Part shown: positions 8,555-17,936 of the stretch, in pieces
How the letters are laid out: the number at the start of each line of letters is the position of its first letter
Position numbering within the stretch: position 1 is the first letter of the stretch
Assembly: GCF_009208105.1 (NCBI RefSeq)
Contig: NZ_WFKL01000001.1
Span: 4,650,001 to 4,714,000, forward strand
DNA length: 64,000 nucleotides
DNA from: Rouxiella sp. S1S-2
GTDB lineage: Bacteria; Pseudomonadota; Gammaproteobacteria; Enterobacterales; Enterobacteriaceae
Direction: 5' to 3'
Notes under the pieces: model-generated
Told to the model about the DNA's origin: nothing
The model's database searches: none
The model's input: the letters and a program-made list of their open reading frames with translations, nothing else
Made by a program: the position numbers and the translations under genes

Positions 8555-9895
8555 TTATCTCACCAAACAAGGTTTTTTAGGATCAAACGCCCAGTTTGGG
8601 ATCAAGAACTGCATGCCCGCTGCGTCATCCCTGGCGCCAAGCCCCATACTTTTATAAAGCTCGTGCGCCTTCATAAGCTGATCATCGTCGATTTCAACGC
8701 CCAGCCCAGGCCGTTCAGGCACACTCACCCTTCCCCCTTTGATTTGCAGCGGCTCTTTAGTCAGGCGCTGATTGCCCTCCTGCCAGATCCAGTGGGTATC
8801 GATCGCCGTAATTTTGCCAGGCGCCGCGGCAGCCACGTGGGTGAACATCGCCAGAGAAATATCAAAATGATTGTTGGAGTGCGAACCCCAGGTCAGCCCC
8901 CATTCATGACACATCTGCGCAACGCGTACCGATCCCTGCATCGTCCAGAAATGCGGATCCGCCAGCGGAATATCCACCGACTTAAGCTGAATGGTGTGGC
9001 CCATCTGCCGCCAGTCGGTGGCAATCATGTTGGTGGCGGTAGGCAGTCCGGTCGCCTGGCGGAACTCGGCCATGATTTCGCGTCCTGAAAAACCTTGCTC
9101 GGCGCCGCACGGGTCTTCGGCATAGGCCAGCACATTGCGCAGCTGCTTGCCCAACCCAATCGCCTCGTCCAGCGACCAGGCCCCGTTGGGGTCAAGCGTA
9201 ATACGCGCCTGCGGGAAACGCTGCGACAGCGCCGTTACCGCTTCGGCCTCTTCACTGCCGCGCAGTACGCCGCCTTTTAATTTGAAATCATTAAAGCCGT
9301 ATTGGTCATAGGCCGCCTCGGCCAGCCGCACTACCGCCTCCGGTGTCAGTGCTTCTTCATGACGCAGACGATACCAGTCGTTGCGCTGGTCTTTTTCTCG
9401 CTGATAAGGCAGAGCCGTTTTATCCGGGTTACCCACGTAGAACAAATACCCTAGCATTTCCACGGAATCTCGCTGCTGCCCGTCCCCCAACAGTGAGGCA
9501 ACGCTGACGTCAAGATGTTGGCCCAGCAGGTCGAGCATGGCGGCCTCAATCGCGGTCACCACGTGAATGGTCGTGCGCAAATCAAAGGTTTGCAGGCCAC
9601 GCCCTGAGGCGTCGCGGTCGGCAAACTGCTGGCGCACCGCGTTCATCACATTCTTATATTCACCCAGCGTTTTACCCACGACCAGCGGTTCGGCATCGGT
9701 CAACGTCTGGCGGATTTTCTCTCCACCGGGCACTTCCCCTACGCCGGTATGGCCGTCGTTATCTTTCAGAATCAGAATATTGCGGGTGAAAAAAGGTGAG
9801 TGCGCACCGCTCAGGTTTAACAGCATGCTGTCATGCCCGGCAACGGGAATAACCTGCATTGATACAATTTTGGGGGTAGAGAACGAGGCTGACAT
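8555..9895 (-). CDS. gudD: Glucarate dehydratase
   Basis: GudD is the enolase-superfamily dehydratase that converts D-glucarate (and L-idarate) to 5-keto-4-deoxy-D-glucarate. The 446 residues carry the family residues in order: N/H of LLNLSGAH, the substrate-contact segment [10 protein letters not shown], the base lysines of FKLKGG, the metal ligands in TLDPNGAW and [10 protein letters not shown], and the catalytic His of SNNHFD. AAGGAG lies five bases before the ATG. It is 11 bp after gudX in gudP-gudX-gudD. Retention of DLRTTIH marks it as the active enzyme of the tandem pair; this segment is changed in the neighbour gudX. Confidence 0.96.
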   Translation of the reverse strand: MSASFSTPKIVSMQVIPVAGHDSMLLNLSGAHSPFFTRNILILKDNDGHTGVGEVPGGEKIRQTLTDAEPLVVGKTLGEYKNVMNAVRQQFADRDASGRGLQTFDLRTTIHVVTAIEAAMLDLLGQHLDVSVASLLGDGQQRDSVEMLGYLFYVGNPDKTALPYQREKDQRNDWYRLRHEEALTPEAVVRLAEAAYDQYGFNDFKLKGGVLRGSEEAEAVTALSQRFPQARITLDPNGAWSLDEAIGLGKQLRNVLAYAEDPCGAEQGFSGREIMAEFRQATGLPTATNMIATDWRQMGHTIQLKSVDIPLADPHFWTMQGSVRVAQMCHEWGLTWGSHSNNHFDISLAMFTHVAAAAPGKITAIDTHWIWQEGNQRLTKEPLQIKGGRVSVPERPGLGVEIDDDQLMKAHELYKSMGLGARDDAAGMQFLIPNWAFDPKKPCLVR

Positions 9896-9906
9896 AACGA
9901 CTCCTT

Positions 9907-11247
9907 TTAGCGACCAAATGCCGGACGTTTGCGATCAAATTTCCAATTCGAAACCAGATACTGCATAGCTGCTGCGTCGTTACGCGAGCCGCTTGGCAGT
10001 TTTTTATGCAGTTCATGCGCCTGATGGATTTTATCCATATCAATCTCGACGCCGAGGCCCGGTTTTTCGGGCACTCTGATTTTTCCGTTGACGATTTGTA
10101 ACGGCTCTTTGGTCAGCCGCTGATTGCCCTCCTGCCAAATCCAGTGGGTATCGATAGCCGTCGGTTTGCCCGGCGCGGCGGCGGCAACGTGGGTAAACAT
10201 CGCCAGCGAAATATCAAAATGGTTATTCGAGTGACAACCCCAGGTGAGACCCCAGTCGTCGCAAAGCTGGGCGACACGCACCGCGCCCTGCATGGTCCAG
10301 AAATGCGGATCCGCCAGCGGAATATCCACCGACTGCAGCATCACGGCATGCTGCATTTCACGCCAGTTGGTGGCAATCATATTGGTCGCGACCGGCAGGC
10401 CCGTCGCGCGCCTGAACTCGGCCATCACCTCGCGCCCCGAGAATCCTTGTTCCGCACCGCAGGGGTCTTCGGCATAGGTCAAAATACCCTGCATGTTTTT
10501 ACACAAGCTAATGGCTTCATCCAGCAGCCATGCACCGTTCGGGTCAACGGTGATGCGCGCATCAGGGAAACGTTTATGCAGCGCCGTTACGGCTTCAATC
10601 TCCTCCTCACCGCGTAAAACGCCGCCCTTAAGTTTGAAATCCTTGAATCCATAGCGGTCCTGCGCCGCTTCGCCGAGCCGCACAATTGCGTCGCTGTCCA
10701 TCGCCTTCTGATGACGCAGGTGATACCAGTCATCTTTGCCGCCTTCCCCCGTCTGATAAGGCAGGTCGGTTTGCTCGCGATCTCCCACGTAAAACAGATA
10801 ACCGAGCACCGTCACTTCATCGCGCTGTTTGCCCGGCCCCAGCAGTTCAACCACCGGCACGCCGAGAAACTGCCCCATTAAATCGAGCAAGGCGGCTTCC
10901 AGCGCCGCCACGGCGTTAACCCGCAGCTCAAAAGTCCAGGCGCCTTTGCCAAAGGAATCAAAATCCGAAGACTGATTACCGACGTGGATTTCGTGCACCA
11001 GGCGATTCATGCGCGCCAATTCTTTGCCTTTTACCTGCGGCACGACGTCGATTAAGGTTTTATAAATCACTTCCCCACCCGGCGCCTCTCCCACGCCGGT
11101 ATTGCCTGCACTGTCTTTGAGAATGACGATGTTACGGGTGAAATAGGCGCCGTGTGCGCCGCCAATATTTAGCAGCATACTATCGTGCCCTGCTACCGGG
11201 ATTACCTGCATGTCGGTAATAATGGGTGAACTTTGTGTACTCATCAT
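9907..11247 (-). CDS. gudX: Glucarate dehydratase-related protein
   Basis: GudX is a tandem paralogue of GudD of the same 446-residue length and enolase-superfamily plan. [26 protein letters not shown] and SNNHFD are kept. The substrate-contact segment [10 protein letters not shown] of GudD is replaced by [10 protein letters not shown], and GSHSNNH by GCHSNNH. The K-12 orthologue is reported as a weakly active glucarate dehydratase-related protein, and the same substitutions are expected to lower activity here. Two adjacent ATGs (11245-11247 and 11242-11244) follow AAGGAAAA; the second has better spacing. It lies between gudP (45 bp) and gudD (11 bp), so it is co-transcribed. Confidence 0.93.
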   Translation of the reverse strand: MMSTQSSPIITDMQVIPVAGHDSMLLNIGGAHGAYFTRNIVILKDSAGNTGVGEAPGGEVIYKTLIDVVPQVKGKELARMNRLVHEIHVGNQSSDFDSFGKGAWTFELRVNAVAALEAALLDLMGQFLGVPVVELLGPGKQRDEVTVLGYLFYVGDREQTDLPYQTGEGGKDDWYHLRHQKAMDSDAIVRLGEAAQDRYGFKDFKLKGGVLRGEEEIEAVTALHKRFPDARITVDPNGAWLLDEAISLCKNMQGILTYAEDPCGAEQGFSGREVMAEFRRATGLPVATNMIATNWREMQHAVMLQSVDIPLADPHFWTMQGAVRVAQLCDDWGLTWGCHSNNHFDISLAMFTHVAAAAPGKPTAIDTHWIWQEGNQRLTKEPLQIVNGKIRVPEKPGLGVEIDMDKIHQAHELHKKLPSGSRNDAAAMQYLVSNWKFDRKRPAFGR

Positions 11248-11292
11248 TTTTCCTTGCGCATTACGTCGGGAAATTGGGCTTCAAAGGCTTAA

Positions 11293-12642
11293 TCAATAGG
11301 CGTGTAGTTCAATACGTTCGATTTTCTGCACAATAAACAGGAAGCTAATCACCGCCAGAAGGGCATGAATCGCCACGTAGAGCAGTGCACCGTTAAACGA
11401 GCCAGTGGCCGCAATGATGTAACCGATCGCGATAGGGGTAACGATGCCGGAGGCGTTGCCGCACATGTTGAACAATCCGCCGCTCAGGCCACTGATTTCC
11501 TTCGGGGCCGTATCGGCCAATACTGCCCAGCCCAGTGCACCCAGCCCTTTGCCAAAGAAGGCCATCGCCATTACCGCCACCACCACCCATTCGGTTGTCA
11601 CGTAGTTACAGACCACCATCGACATCGATAACAGCATGCCGACCACGATAGGAAACTTGCGAGCGAAGGTCAGTGATTGAGTACGGCGCATCAGATAGTC
11701 AGAAAGGACGCCGCCCAGAATGCCGCCGAGGAAGCCGCAGATCGCTGGGATAGAGGCCACCATGCCGGCTTTAAGGATTGACATGCCCTTTTCCTGCACC
11801 AGGTAAATCGGGAACCAAGTGATAAAGAAGTAGGTCAACGCGTTGATGCAGTACTGCCCGAGGTAGATGCCCACCATCATGCGGGTTGAAAGCAGCTGTT
11901 TGATCTGCTGCCAGCGGCTGCCTTTGCCTACCACCCGGCCACCTTTATTGCTCTTCTGATCCATGTTGATCAGCCCGCCACCGGCTTCAATATAGTCAAG
12001 CTCTGCCTGATTGACTCTCGGGTGATCTTTAGGATCGTAAATCACTTTTAGCCACACAAAGCTCAGCACGATCCCCAGCCCGCCCATAAAGAAGAACACG
12101 TGGGACCAGCCAACTTCCGAGGTCAACCAGCCCATGATCGGCGCAAAAATTACCGTGGCGAAATACTGTGCGGAGTTAAAAATCGAGACCGCCGTGCCGC
12201 GTTCCTGCGCCGGAAACCAAGCAGCAACGATGCGACTGTTGCCCGGAAACGACGGTGCTTCAGCGAGGCCTACCAGAAAACGCAGGGCAAAAAGTGCAAT
12301 CACAATGCCGAAGCCGTGGAATATATCCACAAAGCCTTGTAGCAGGGTAAACAGTGACCAGATGAAAATACTGTAGAAATAAACTTTTTTAGAGCCAAAT
12401 TTATCCAGTAACCACCCCCCCGGGATTTGCCCTATAACATAGGCCCAGGAGAATGCAGAAAAGATATAACCCATGCCGACCGAATCAAGGCCTATATCTT
12501 TAGCCATCGCAGACCCGGCAATAGAAAGCGTTGCCCTGTCGCCATAATTAAAAGAGGTAACAATAAACAACATTACAACTATCCAGTAGCGAGCATTGGT
12601 TCTTTTTTTAGTAATACTCGCCGCCGAGCTGAATGTATCCAT
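11293..12642 (-). CDS. gudP: Glucarate/galactarate:H+ symporter, MFS
   Basis: GudP is an inner-membrane major facilitator of the anion:cation symporter family that imports D-glucarate and probably galactarate. The protein has about twelve hydrophobic segments, the N-terminal signature ARYWIVVMLFIVTSFNYGDR and the loop motif GGWLLDKFGSKKVYF. I chose the ATG at 12642 (MDTFSSAAS, 449 residues). It has GGAG seven bases upstream, while the upstream in-frame ATG at 12654 contributes only MEYT and itself overlaps that ribosome site. It is the first gene of gudP-gudX-gudD. The 473-bp upstream gap holds a perfect CRP site. Confidence 0.95.
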   Translation of the reverse strand: MDTFSSAASITKKRTNARYWIVVMLFIVTSFNYGDRATLSIAGSAMAKDIGLDSVGMGYIFSAFSWAYVIGQIPGGWLLDKFGSKKVYFYSIFIWSLFTLLQGFVDIFHGFGIVIALFALRFLVGLAEAPSFPGNSRIVAAWFPAQERGTAVSIFNSAQYFATVIFAPIMGWLTSEVGWSHVFFFMGGLGIVLSFVWLKVIYDPKDHPRVNQAELDYIEAGGGLINMDQKSNKGGRVVGKGSRWQQIKQLLSTRMMVGIYLGQYCINALTYFFITWFPIYLVQEKGMSILKAGMVASIPAICGFLGGILGGVLSDYLMRRTQSLTFARKFPIVVGMLLSMSMVVCNYVTTEWVVVAVMAMAFFGKGLGALGWAVLADTAPKEISGLSGGLFNMCGNASGIVTPIAIGYIIAATGSFNGALLYVAIHALLAVISFLFIVQKIERIELHAY

Positions 12643-12654
12643 GGTGTACTCCAT

Positions 12655-13127
12655 AAAGAGAGGAATAATGCCAAGCTTATTCTGTGAAATGTTGTAGGGT
12701 GCAGAATAAAGCCGATAGGGAACAAGGCGTCATGGTGCTAATGAAACGTCATTCTTGTAGGAAAATTCATTAGAGCCAATGCACATGACGATAATCAGTA
12801 TAGGGGTAACCCGATGCCCCCTCACTAGGCAACCACACAAGCTTGAGGGCAGGAAATGAATTAGATTATTGCAACTGCACAGCAGGATGCGAATCCCGTC
12901 ACGAAAAGTTTCTTTCACCTGATGCGATAAACTTTCCCTCGGAACGTTGACCAAAATTTGAGAATAAAAGCCTGTCACTGTGCACATTATTATTTGTGAG
13001 AGAAATCACAAAATATGACAATGAATAACGTTGATTCATCAAAAAGAGTCTTTCTCGGTTTTATAAATAATACCCAATAAATAAAGGCTTGCTCCTTCAG
13101 AGAGGACAACCTTTATTGATGAATGAA
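12655..13127. promoter_or_regulatory. gudP upstream control region
   Basis: This 473-bp gap between gudP and cdaR contains no convincing gene; the small reverse frame at 12730-12987 has no family features. At its cdaR-proximal end lie the CRP site (12995-13010) and TGTGCACA (12979-12986), a CdaR-like core. A TATTCT hexamer on the reverse strand (12961-12966) could be the -10 of the gudP promoter. That would leave a leader of roughly 300 nt before gudP, which is unusually long. Confidence 0.5.
12995..13010. promoter_or_regulatory. CRP-cAMP binding site upstream of gudP
   Basis: TGTGA-GAGAAA-TCACA matches the CRP consensus TGTGA-N6-TCACA in all ten conserved positions. It implies catabolite control of gudPXD. 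Function is inferred from sequence only. Confidence 0.75.
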
Positions 13128-14285
13128 TTAGTTCTCGTCATCAAGCTGTAATGCCACGTAAAGCAACAGGCGGTCATCGAAATTCCCCAGGTCCAGTCCG
13201 GTCAGTTCTGAAATACGATTTAACCGATACTCAAGGGTATTACGGTGAATATACAGCGCTTTTGCCGTCGCACTTGGCTGCACGTTGTGCCTAAACCACG
13301 CAGCCAGCGTTCTTCTTAATAATCCATTACTGTCCGTAGCTTTTAAGCGCGCCAGTGGGCGCACCAGCTCATCAGCCTGCCACCCGCCGCGCAGGCTATC
13401 GAGCAGTACCGGTAGGGTAAGGTCCTGATAATAATAGCTACGTTGGTCCGGCATACGCTGCTTGCCCACCGACATTGTCGTTTTTGCCGTACGGTAAGAG
13501 CGCGCGATGCTGCCCGGACCGGTGAAAAAATTCCCCAGAGAGATGCGCACCCGCAGACGACCCGTTTCTGTCATGCGCGACATCAAATGATCGACCCGTT
13601 GACGGTGTGATTCCGGATCCCAGCGATCGTAATGATTCAGTGCCGGTTTCAATACCACCATTTCCGTCAGCGACACAATCGCGATCAGATTGTCGCGCTC
13701 TGGCGTGATCAATAGTTGCTGCAGCTGCTGCAACTCGGCCATGGCACTGTCAACGCCGAGCTGTCCGCTGTCGACTTCAACTACCGCCACTACGCGCGGC
13801 TTGTTAATGTCTATCCCCAGGCGCTGCGCCCACTCCATAAGCGCCGGCGAAAGTTCGTCCATGCGGATAAGATTAAGCACCAGCTCTTCGCGCAGACGGC
13901 TGTCCTGCGCCAGCATGTGCAGGAGGCGCGCCTGCTCAAGCATCATTTCGGCGGTCATACACACCAGCTCGCCGTATTGTCTGAGCTGAGCAGGATTACC
14001 GGTTAACCCAATGACCCCCACTATCTCGCCATCAATACGCAGCGGAAGATTGACTCCCGGTCTGACGCCGTGCAAATGCCGTGCAACGCCTTCATCAATA
14101 TCGACGATTCGCTCTTGTGAAATACACAACAGCGCGCCTTCATGCAGCTCGCCCAAGCGTTGATCGTCGCCGCTACCGATTATCTTTCCACGAGGATCCA
14201 TAACATTGACATTGCTATCAATGATTTGCATGGTACGGGCGACGATCTGCTGAGCCAATTTTGCATCAAGATGATACGCGGCCAT
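13128..14285 (-). CDS. cdaR: Sugar diacid regulator CdaR (SdaR)
   Basis: CdaR activates galactarate, glucarate and glycerate genes in response to sugar diacids. The 385 residues hold an N-terminal sugar-diacid recognition domain (about 5-140, AYHLDAKLAQQIVARTMQII onward), a central GGDEF-like linker region, and a C-terminal PucR-type helix-turn-helix (about 325-380) with ATAKALYIHRNTLEYRL. It sits on the reverse strand between degP and gudP. The perfect palindrome at 14351-14366, 66 bp upstream of the start, suggests autoregulation. In K-12 cdaR also neighbours degP but is far from gar and gud; here regulator and regulon are together. Confidence 0.95.
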   Translation of the reverse strand: MAAYHLDAKLAQQIVARTMQIIDSNVNVMDPRGKIIGSGDDQRLGELHEGALLCISQERIVDIDEGVARHLHGVRPGVNLPLRIDGEIVGVIGLTGNPAQLRQYGELVCMTAEMMLEQARLLHMLAQDSRLREELVLNLIRMDELSPALMEWAQRLGIDINKPRVVAVVEVDSGQLGVDSAMAELQQLQQLLITPERDNLIAIVSLTEMVVLKPALNHYDRWDPESHRQRVDHLMSRMTETGRLRVRISLGNFFTGPGSIARSYRTAKTTMSVGKQRMPDQRSYYYQDLTLPVLLDSLRGGWQADELVRPLARLKATDSNGLLRRTLAAWFRHNVQPSATAKALYIHRNTLEYRLNRISELTGLDLGNFDDRLLLYVALQLDDEN

Positions 14286-14350
14286 GAATTAACTGCCTCT
14301 AATAAATACAATTATTTTAAACAGAATACGCAGCCGCGCCGTGGCATACA

Positions 14351-14366
14351 TTGTGCAAATGCACAA
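14351..14366. promoter_or_regulatory. Candidate CdaR operator
   Basis: TTGTGCA-AA-TGCACAA has perfect 7-bp arms and lies 66 bp upstream of the cdaR start. Related cores occur before garL (6584), garD (6769) and gudP (12979). This points to the regulon's own regulator, but binding is inferred. Confidence 0.6.
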
Positions 14367-14439
14367 AGCTTAGAAGATTGGCATAGAGTTGAGCGTATCG
14401 TCACAGTTTGAATGGGTTTATTCAGCACCAGCTTTTGTT

Positions 14440-14473
14440 AAAAAATAAAAAGGCAGACCGAAGTCTGCCTTTG
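14440..14473 (-). terminator. Intrinsic terminator of degP
   Basis: On the reverse strand GGCAGAC-TTCG-GTCTGCC is followed by TTTTTATTTTTT. A UUCG tetraloop hairpin with a U-rich tail is a textbook terminator, 62 bp after the degP stop. Confidence 0.92.
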
Positions 14474-14534
14474 TGGCTCGTCGCGCAAGTGTGAAAGCAC
14501 CCGCGCGTGAGAGATGACGGCATTGTGCGAGCGA

Positions 14535-16004
14535 CTATTGAGCCAGCAGATAGATCTGGGTGCCACCACGCTGAATGTCCAGCGCCAGCACGCCCGGCTT
14601 GCTGTCGAGGATCTTACGCAAATCACCGAGGTTGCTGACTGGCTGCTGGTTAACACCGCGGATGATGTCACCTTTCTTCAGCCCAACGCGCGCGGCCGTA
14701 CTGCCAGGCTTAACGCTCTCGATCTGAACGCCTTTCTGACCGTTTACGTCGCTGTTGCTCAGCTCGGCACCCTCAATTCCGTTATAAACCGTCGGCGTTG
14801 CGAGCTGCGCTGGCTGAGTACTTTGTTGCAGAACCACATCAACGTTTACAGGCTTGCCGTCGCGCAGCAGGCCAACGCTAATTTTGCTGCCGATGGCCAT
14901 GGTGCCTACGTCGGCACGGAAGGACGCGAAGCTGCTGATCGGTTTACCGTTCATGCTGACAATCACGTCGCCCGCCTTGATGCCGGCTTTTTCAGCGGCA
15001 GACTTCGGCAGAACCTGACTGATAAACGCGCCACGCTGTGCGTCCACTTTCATGGCCTTCGCCAGTTCAGAGTTGAGCTCGGTGCCCATGATGCCCAGTT
15101 CACCGCGCTTGACCTGGCCGTACTCGATCATCTGTTTCGCCAGGTTTTGCACCATGTTGCTCGGGATAGCAAAACCGATACCGATGTTGCCACCATCCGG
15201 CGCCAGAATGGCAGTATTCAGGCCGATCAACTCACCGTTGAGATTAACCAACGCGCCGCCGGAGTTACCGCGGTTAATGGCGGCATCTGTCTGGATAAAG
15301 TTTTCATAATTTTCAATGTTCAGGCCGGAACGACCCAGTGCAGAAACAATCCCCGAGGTGGCCGTTTGACCCAGACCATACGGGTTACCGATGGCGACAG
15401 TATAATCACCCACGCGCAGTTGCTCTGAATCGGCGAATTTAATGGCCGTCAGATTTTTCGCATCGATCAACTGAATAACGGCGATGTCGGACTGCGGATC
15501 CTTACCGATCACTTTAGCGGTATAGCGACGTCCATCGTTTAGCTGTACGGTAATTTTATTGGCGTTTTCGACCACGTGGTTATTGGTAACAACATAGCCT
15601 TTTGCTGCATCAATAACGACGCCGGAGCCCAGCGCCTGGAAGGCCTGTTTTGCTGGAGCCTGCTGCTGTTGCTGTTGGCCGTCATCGTCACCGTCATCTC
15701 CGCCCGCCCCACCCTGTTGGCAGACCGGGGAGTTCTGGAATGGCGAACCGTCCTGACAAAGCGGTGAGTTTTCACCAAAGAACTGCTGGAACTGCTGCCC
15801 CATGCGTGGCGTTTTAACCGGTGCACTGCCGTCGATATTGATGCTAACAACCGAAGGCATCACTTTCTCCAACATCGGTGCCAGACTTGGCACCTGCGTG
15901 GTACTGGAAGAAGCAGTCTCTGCAGCCAATGCCGATGAAACAGGCGCTACAGCCATACCAACACTTAACGCCAAAGCGCTCAAGAATAGAGTAGTTTTTT
16001 TCAT
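14535..16004 (-). CDS. degP: Periplasmic serine protease/chaperone DegP
   Basis: DegP (HtrA, protease Do) degrades or refolds damaged envelope proteins. I chose the ATG at 16004 (489 residues) because MKKTTLFLSALALSVGMAV begins a signal peptide with likely cleavage after ALA (residue 27); the longer frame would bury it behind 32 non-family residues. The trypsin-like domain has His143 (TNNHVV), Asp173 (SDIAVI) and Ser248 (GNSGGAL), followed by two PDZ domains. The LA-loop linker (about 97-122) is expanded with Asp/Gly and a six-Gln run, placing the triad about 12 residues later than in K-12 DegP. A sigma-E promoter lies upstream (16072-16098) and a strong terminator follows. Confidence 0.97.
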   Translation of the reverse strand: MKKTTLFLSALALSVGMAVAPVSSALAAETASSSTTQVPSLAPMLEKVMPSVVSINIDGSAPVKTPRMGQQFQQFFGENSPLCQDGSPFQNSPVCQQGGAGGDDGDDDGQQQQQQAPAKQAFQALGSGVVIDAAKGYVVTNNHVVENANKITVQLNDGRRYTAKVIGKDPQSDIAVIQLIDAKNLTAIKFADSEQLRVGDYTVAIGNPYGLGQTATSGIVSALGRSGLNIENYENFIQTDAAINRGNSGGALVNLNGELIGLNTAILAPDGGNIGIGFAIPSNMVQNLAKQMIEYGQVKRGELGIMGTELNSELAKAMKVDAQRGAFISQVLPKSAAEKAGIKAGDVIVSMNGKPISSFASFRADVGTMAIGSKISVGLLRDGKPVNVDVVLQQSTQPAQLATPTVYNGIEGAELSNSDVNGQKGVQIESVKPGSTAARVGLKKGDIIRGVNQQPVSNLGDLRKILDSKPGVLALDIQRGGTQIYLLAQ

Positions 16005-16071
16005 CAGAAGAAATCTCTTTAAATTATGTGGTGGCGACAAGTGTTTGCCACCTTGCCAGGTAGTCGTGTAC

Positions 16072-16098
16072 TGAGATTTAATTAATAACCCGAAGTTC
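16072..16098 (-). promoter_or_regulatory. Sigma-E promoter of degP
   Basis: On the reverse strand GAACTT (-35, 16093-16098) is followed after 16 bp by TCTCA (-10, 16072-16076), in the spacing of the extracytoplasmic-stress sigma factor. The K-12 degP promoter has the same GAACTTC start. It lies 68 bp upstream of the chosen start. Confidence 0.8.
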
Positions 16099-16212
16099 AT
16101 CTTCGTCGATCTGACAATAGTAAAAAAGTATTGTCGATATTTACAAAAGGACGTTTTTTAACCTGCTGTTTGCTGCAAATAATTGCAGTTAAGGGGCATT
16201 TTAATGCGCAAA

Positions 16213-17730
16213 TTATTCGGCGGCCATCAGTCTGCGATATTCATCATATGCATAAAGATCCGTCATGCCGCTGATATAATCCTGGATCATTCGCGCTCGA
16301 AAATAGTATTCACTCACCTGCTTTTCAGCCTGCCCCTTCTCTTTAAGTTTAGCTATCGCCTCACTGTACGCCAATCGGTGTTTCGAGGACAGTTTATGAA
16401 ATAGCCTAGTTTCAATAGGATAGCGTTTGTGTGTGTCCTCTTCCACCAGTTGGGTAAAGTCATCAAGTGGCATATCCAGCAGCGGGCTATAAATATCCAA
16501 TAGTCCGCTAATAATTCGATATCCCTGCAATTCTAATTCTTCAACTTCGTGATGGTTAAAGACGTGTTTAAACGCCACACTTTTATATATTTTCAGCAGA
16601 CGATTGGCCGGGCTGACGTCCTCCAGTAAAGCCTGATTGAAGGTTCCTGAATATATTGACGATAAATTACTTATAAAACGCTTAGCGGCGTGAGGAACCA
16701 GCTGCTTAACCGTTTGCACCCGCAGCTCCATAAAGAAGTAATCAACCGGATGACGGAAAGTTTTGGCGCGATCCATTTTCTGATAGGCGGTATCAACTAC
16801 CTTCTCAAACCAGTCGCCCGGTGCCGCTTCGCCCCACTCGCGCTTAAGGTGCTCGTACAGCTGTTTGACAGTAAAAATATCTTTCTCAACCGCGTCCTCA
16901 AGGTCGGCAATGCAGTAAGAGATATCGTCGGCAGCTTCCATGATATACGTGAGTGGAAAGCGACTAAATTCGCCCAAGTCCAGCTCGCTGCGCAGATGGC
17001 GAATAAAAGGTTCTTCCGACAGGTAAAAGCCGGGTTTTTTCATCAGGTAACTGAATGCGGCAGGCGTTTCTTCAGACCAATAGGCCGGACGGGTATATTT
17101 GAGAATACAGGCGGTCTGAGTGAAGGTCAGATTCAGTTTGAGCAACGTGAATACCAGGCGGATCGCCTGCGCGTTGCCGTCGAAATGACAGAGATCGTAG
17201 CGCACTTTTTTACGCAAAAGATCCAGTGCCTCATCATGCCCGTCGAGGCGTAAAAAACTCAGATGGCAGTTTTCAAAAGCCGTGCTGCCACTCTCAAGAC
17301 TGGCGATGTCCATACGTTTGGCAAACCAGTTATTGATCGCCGATTCACCGAAATGACCAAACGGGGGATTGCCGATGTCATGCATCAGGCAGGCCATTTC
17401 CACTACGCTTTCAAAGGGATCCGTTGATTCACTCAGCCCAAGCTGTTCAAGTTGCCCCTCTTTTCTCAACCGATGCAAGATCTCTTTGGCAATGTGGCGT
17501 CCCACCTGCTGCACTTCCATAGAATGAGTCAGTCGGCTGCGCACAGCGGCGTTTTTTTCCAGCGGAAACACCTGCGTTTTTTGCTGCAAACGGCGGATCG
17601 CGGCAGAATTGATAATACGTCCGCGATCGCTTTCAAAGTGGCGTATAATGTCGTATTCGTCACCGGCTTCAATCGGTGGACTAAAAGGACGTTGGAAATT
17701 GAATTTCTTTTTAAAATCGATCCCAGACAT
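16213..17730 (-). CDS. dgt: Deoxyguanosinetriphosphate triphosphohydrolase (dGTPase)
   Basis: Dgt hydrolyses dGTP to deoxyguanosine and tripolyphosphate, influencing dNTP pools and mutation rate. The 505-residue length fits the type 1 family. The HD-domain metal residues are visible: His of [14 protein letters not shown], the HD pair of [16 protein letters not shown] and a downstream Asp in [16 protein letters not shown]. It lies between degP and the divergent mtnN, as in K-12. The 208-bp gap before degP contains only small hairpins (such as GACAATA/TATTGTC, 16113-16135) and the degP promoter. Confidence 0.96.
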   Translation of the reverse strand: MSGIDFKKKFNFQRPFSPPIEAGDEYDIIRHFESDRGRIINSAAIRRLQQKTQVFPLEKNAAVRSRLTHSMEVQQVGRHIAKEILHRLRKEGQLEQLGLSESTDPFESVVEMACLMHDIGNPPFGHFGESAINNWFAKRMDIASLESGSTAFENCHLSFLRLDGHDEALDLLRKKVRYDLCHFDGNAQAIRLVFTLLKLNLTFTQTACILKYTRPAYWSEETPAAFSYLMKKPGFYLSEEPFIRHLRSELDLGEFSRFPLTYIMEAADDISYCIADLEDAVEKDIFTVKQLYEHLKREWGEAAPGDWFEKVVDTAYQKMDRAKTFRHPVDYFFMELRVQTVKQLVPHAAKRFISNLSSIYSGTFNQALLEDVSPANRLLKIYKSVAFKHVFNHHEVEELELQGYRIISGLLDIYSPLLDMPLDDFTQLVEEDTHKRYPIETRLFHKLSSKHRLAYSEAIAKLKEKGQAEKQVSEYYFRARMIQDYISGMTDLYAYDEYRRLMAAE

Positions 17731-17936
17731 AATTTCCTACCTCATCAGTCACTTCATCCGTTAATTCTGCATCCTGTTGCACGCAGCAAACGCATTATTT
17801 CTTGCCTTTAGCCATGATAGACTATGCCGCATTGGTCGAGGTTGTGTCCAACTGTCTGCACTCTGCGGCAGTTGCCCGGCAACCCCTGCATCTGACAGGA
17901 TAAAGGGGATCTTTTCATCATCTGCGAGTACTTATC

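Noticed and set aside
8468..9088. 206-codon forward frame opposite gudD
   Set aside because: Shadow of gudD and of the hairpin region; no protein features.
12730..12987. 85-codon reverse-strand frame between gudP and cdaR
   Set aside because: No family features or ribosome site; it covers the likely gudP leader and CRP region.
16005..16100. Longer DegP start (32 extra residues)
   Set aside because: It would bury the signal peptide and run across the sigma-E promoter.
16113..16188. Hairpins GACAATA/TATTGTC and CTGCAA/TTGCAG as dgt terminators
   Set aside because: Neither has a T-run, and both lie upstream of degP where they could equally be promoter elements; not claimed.
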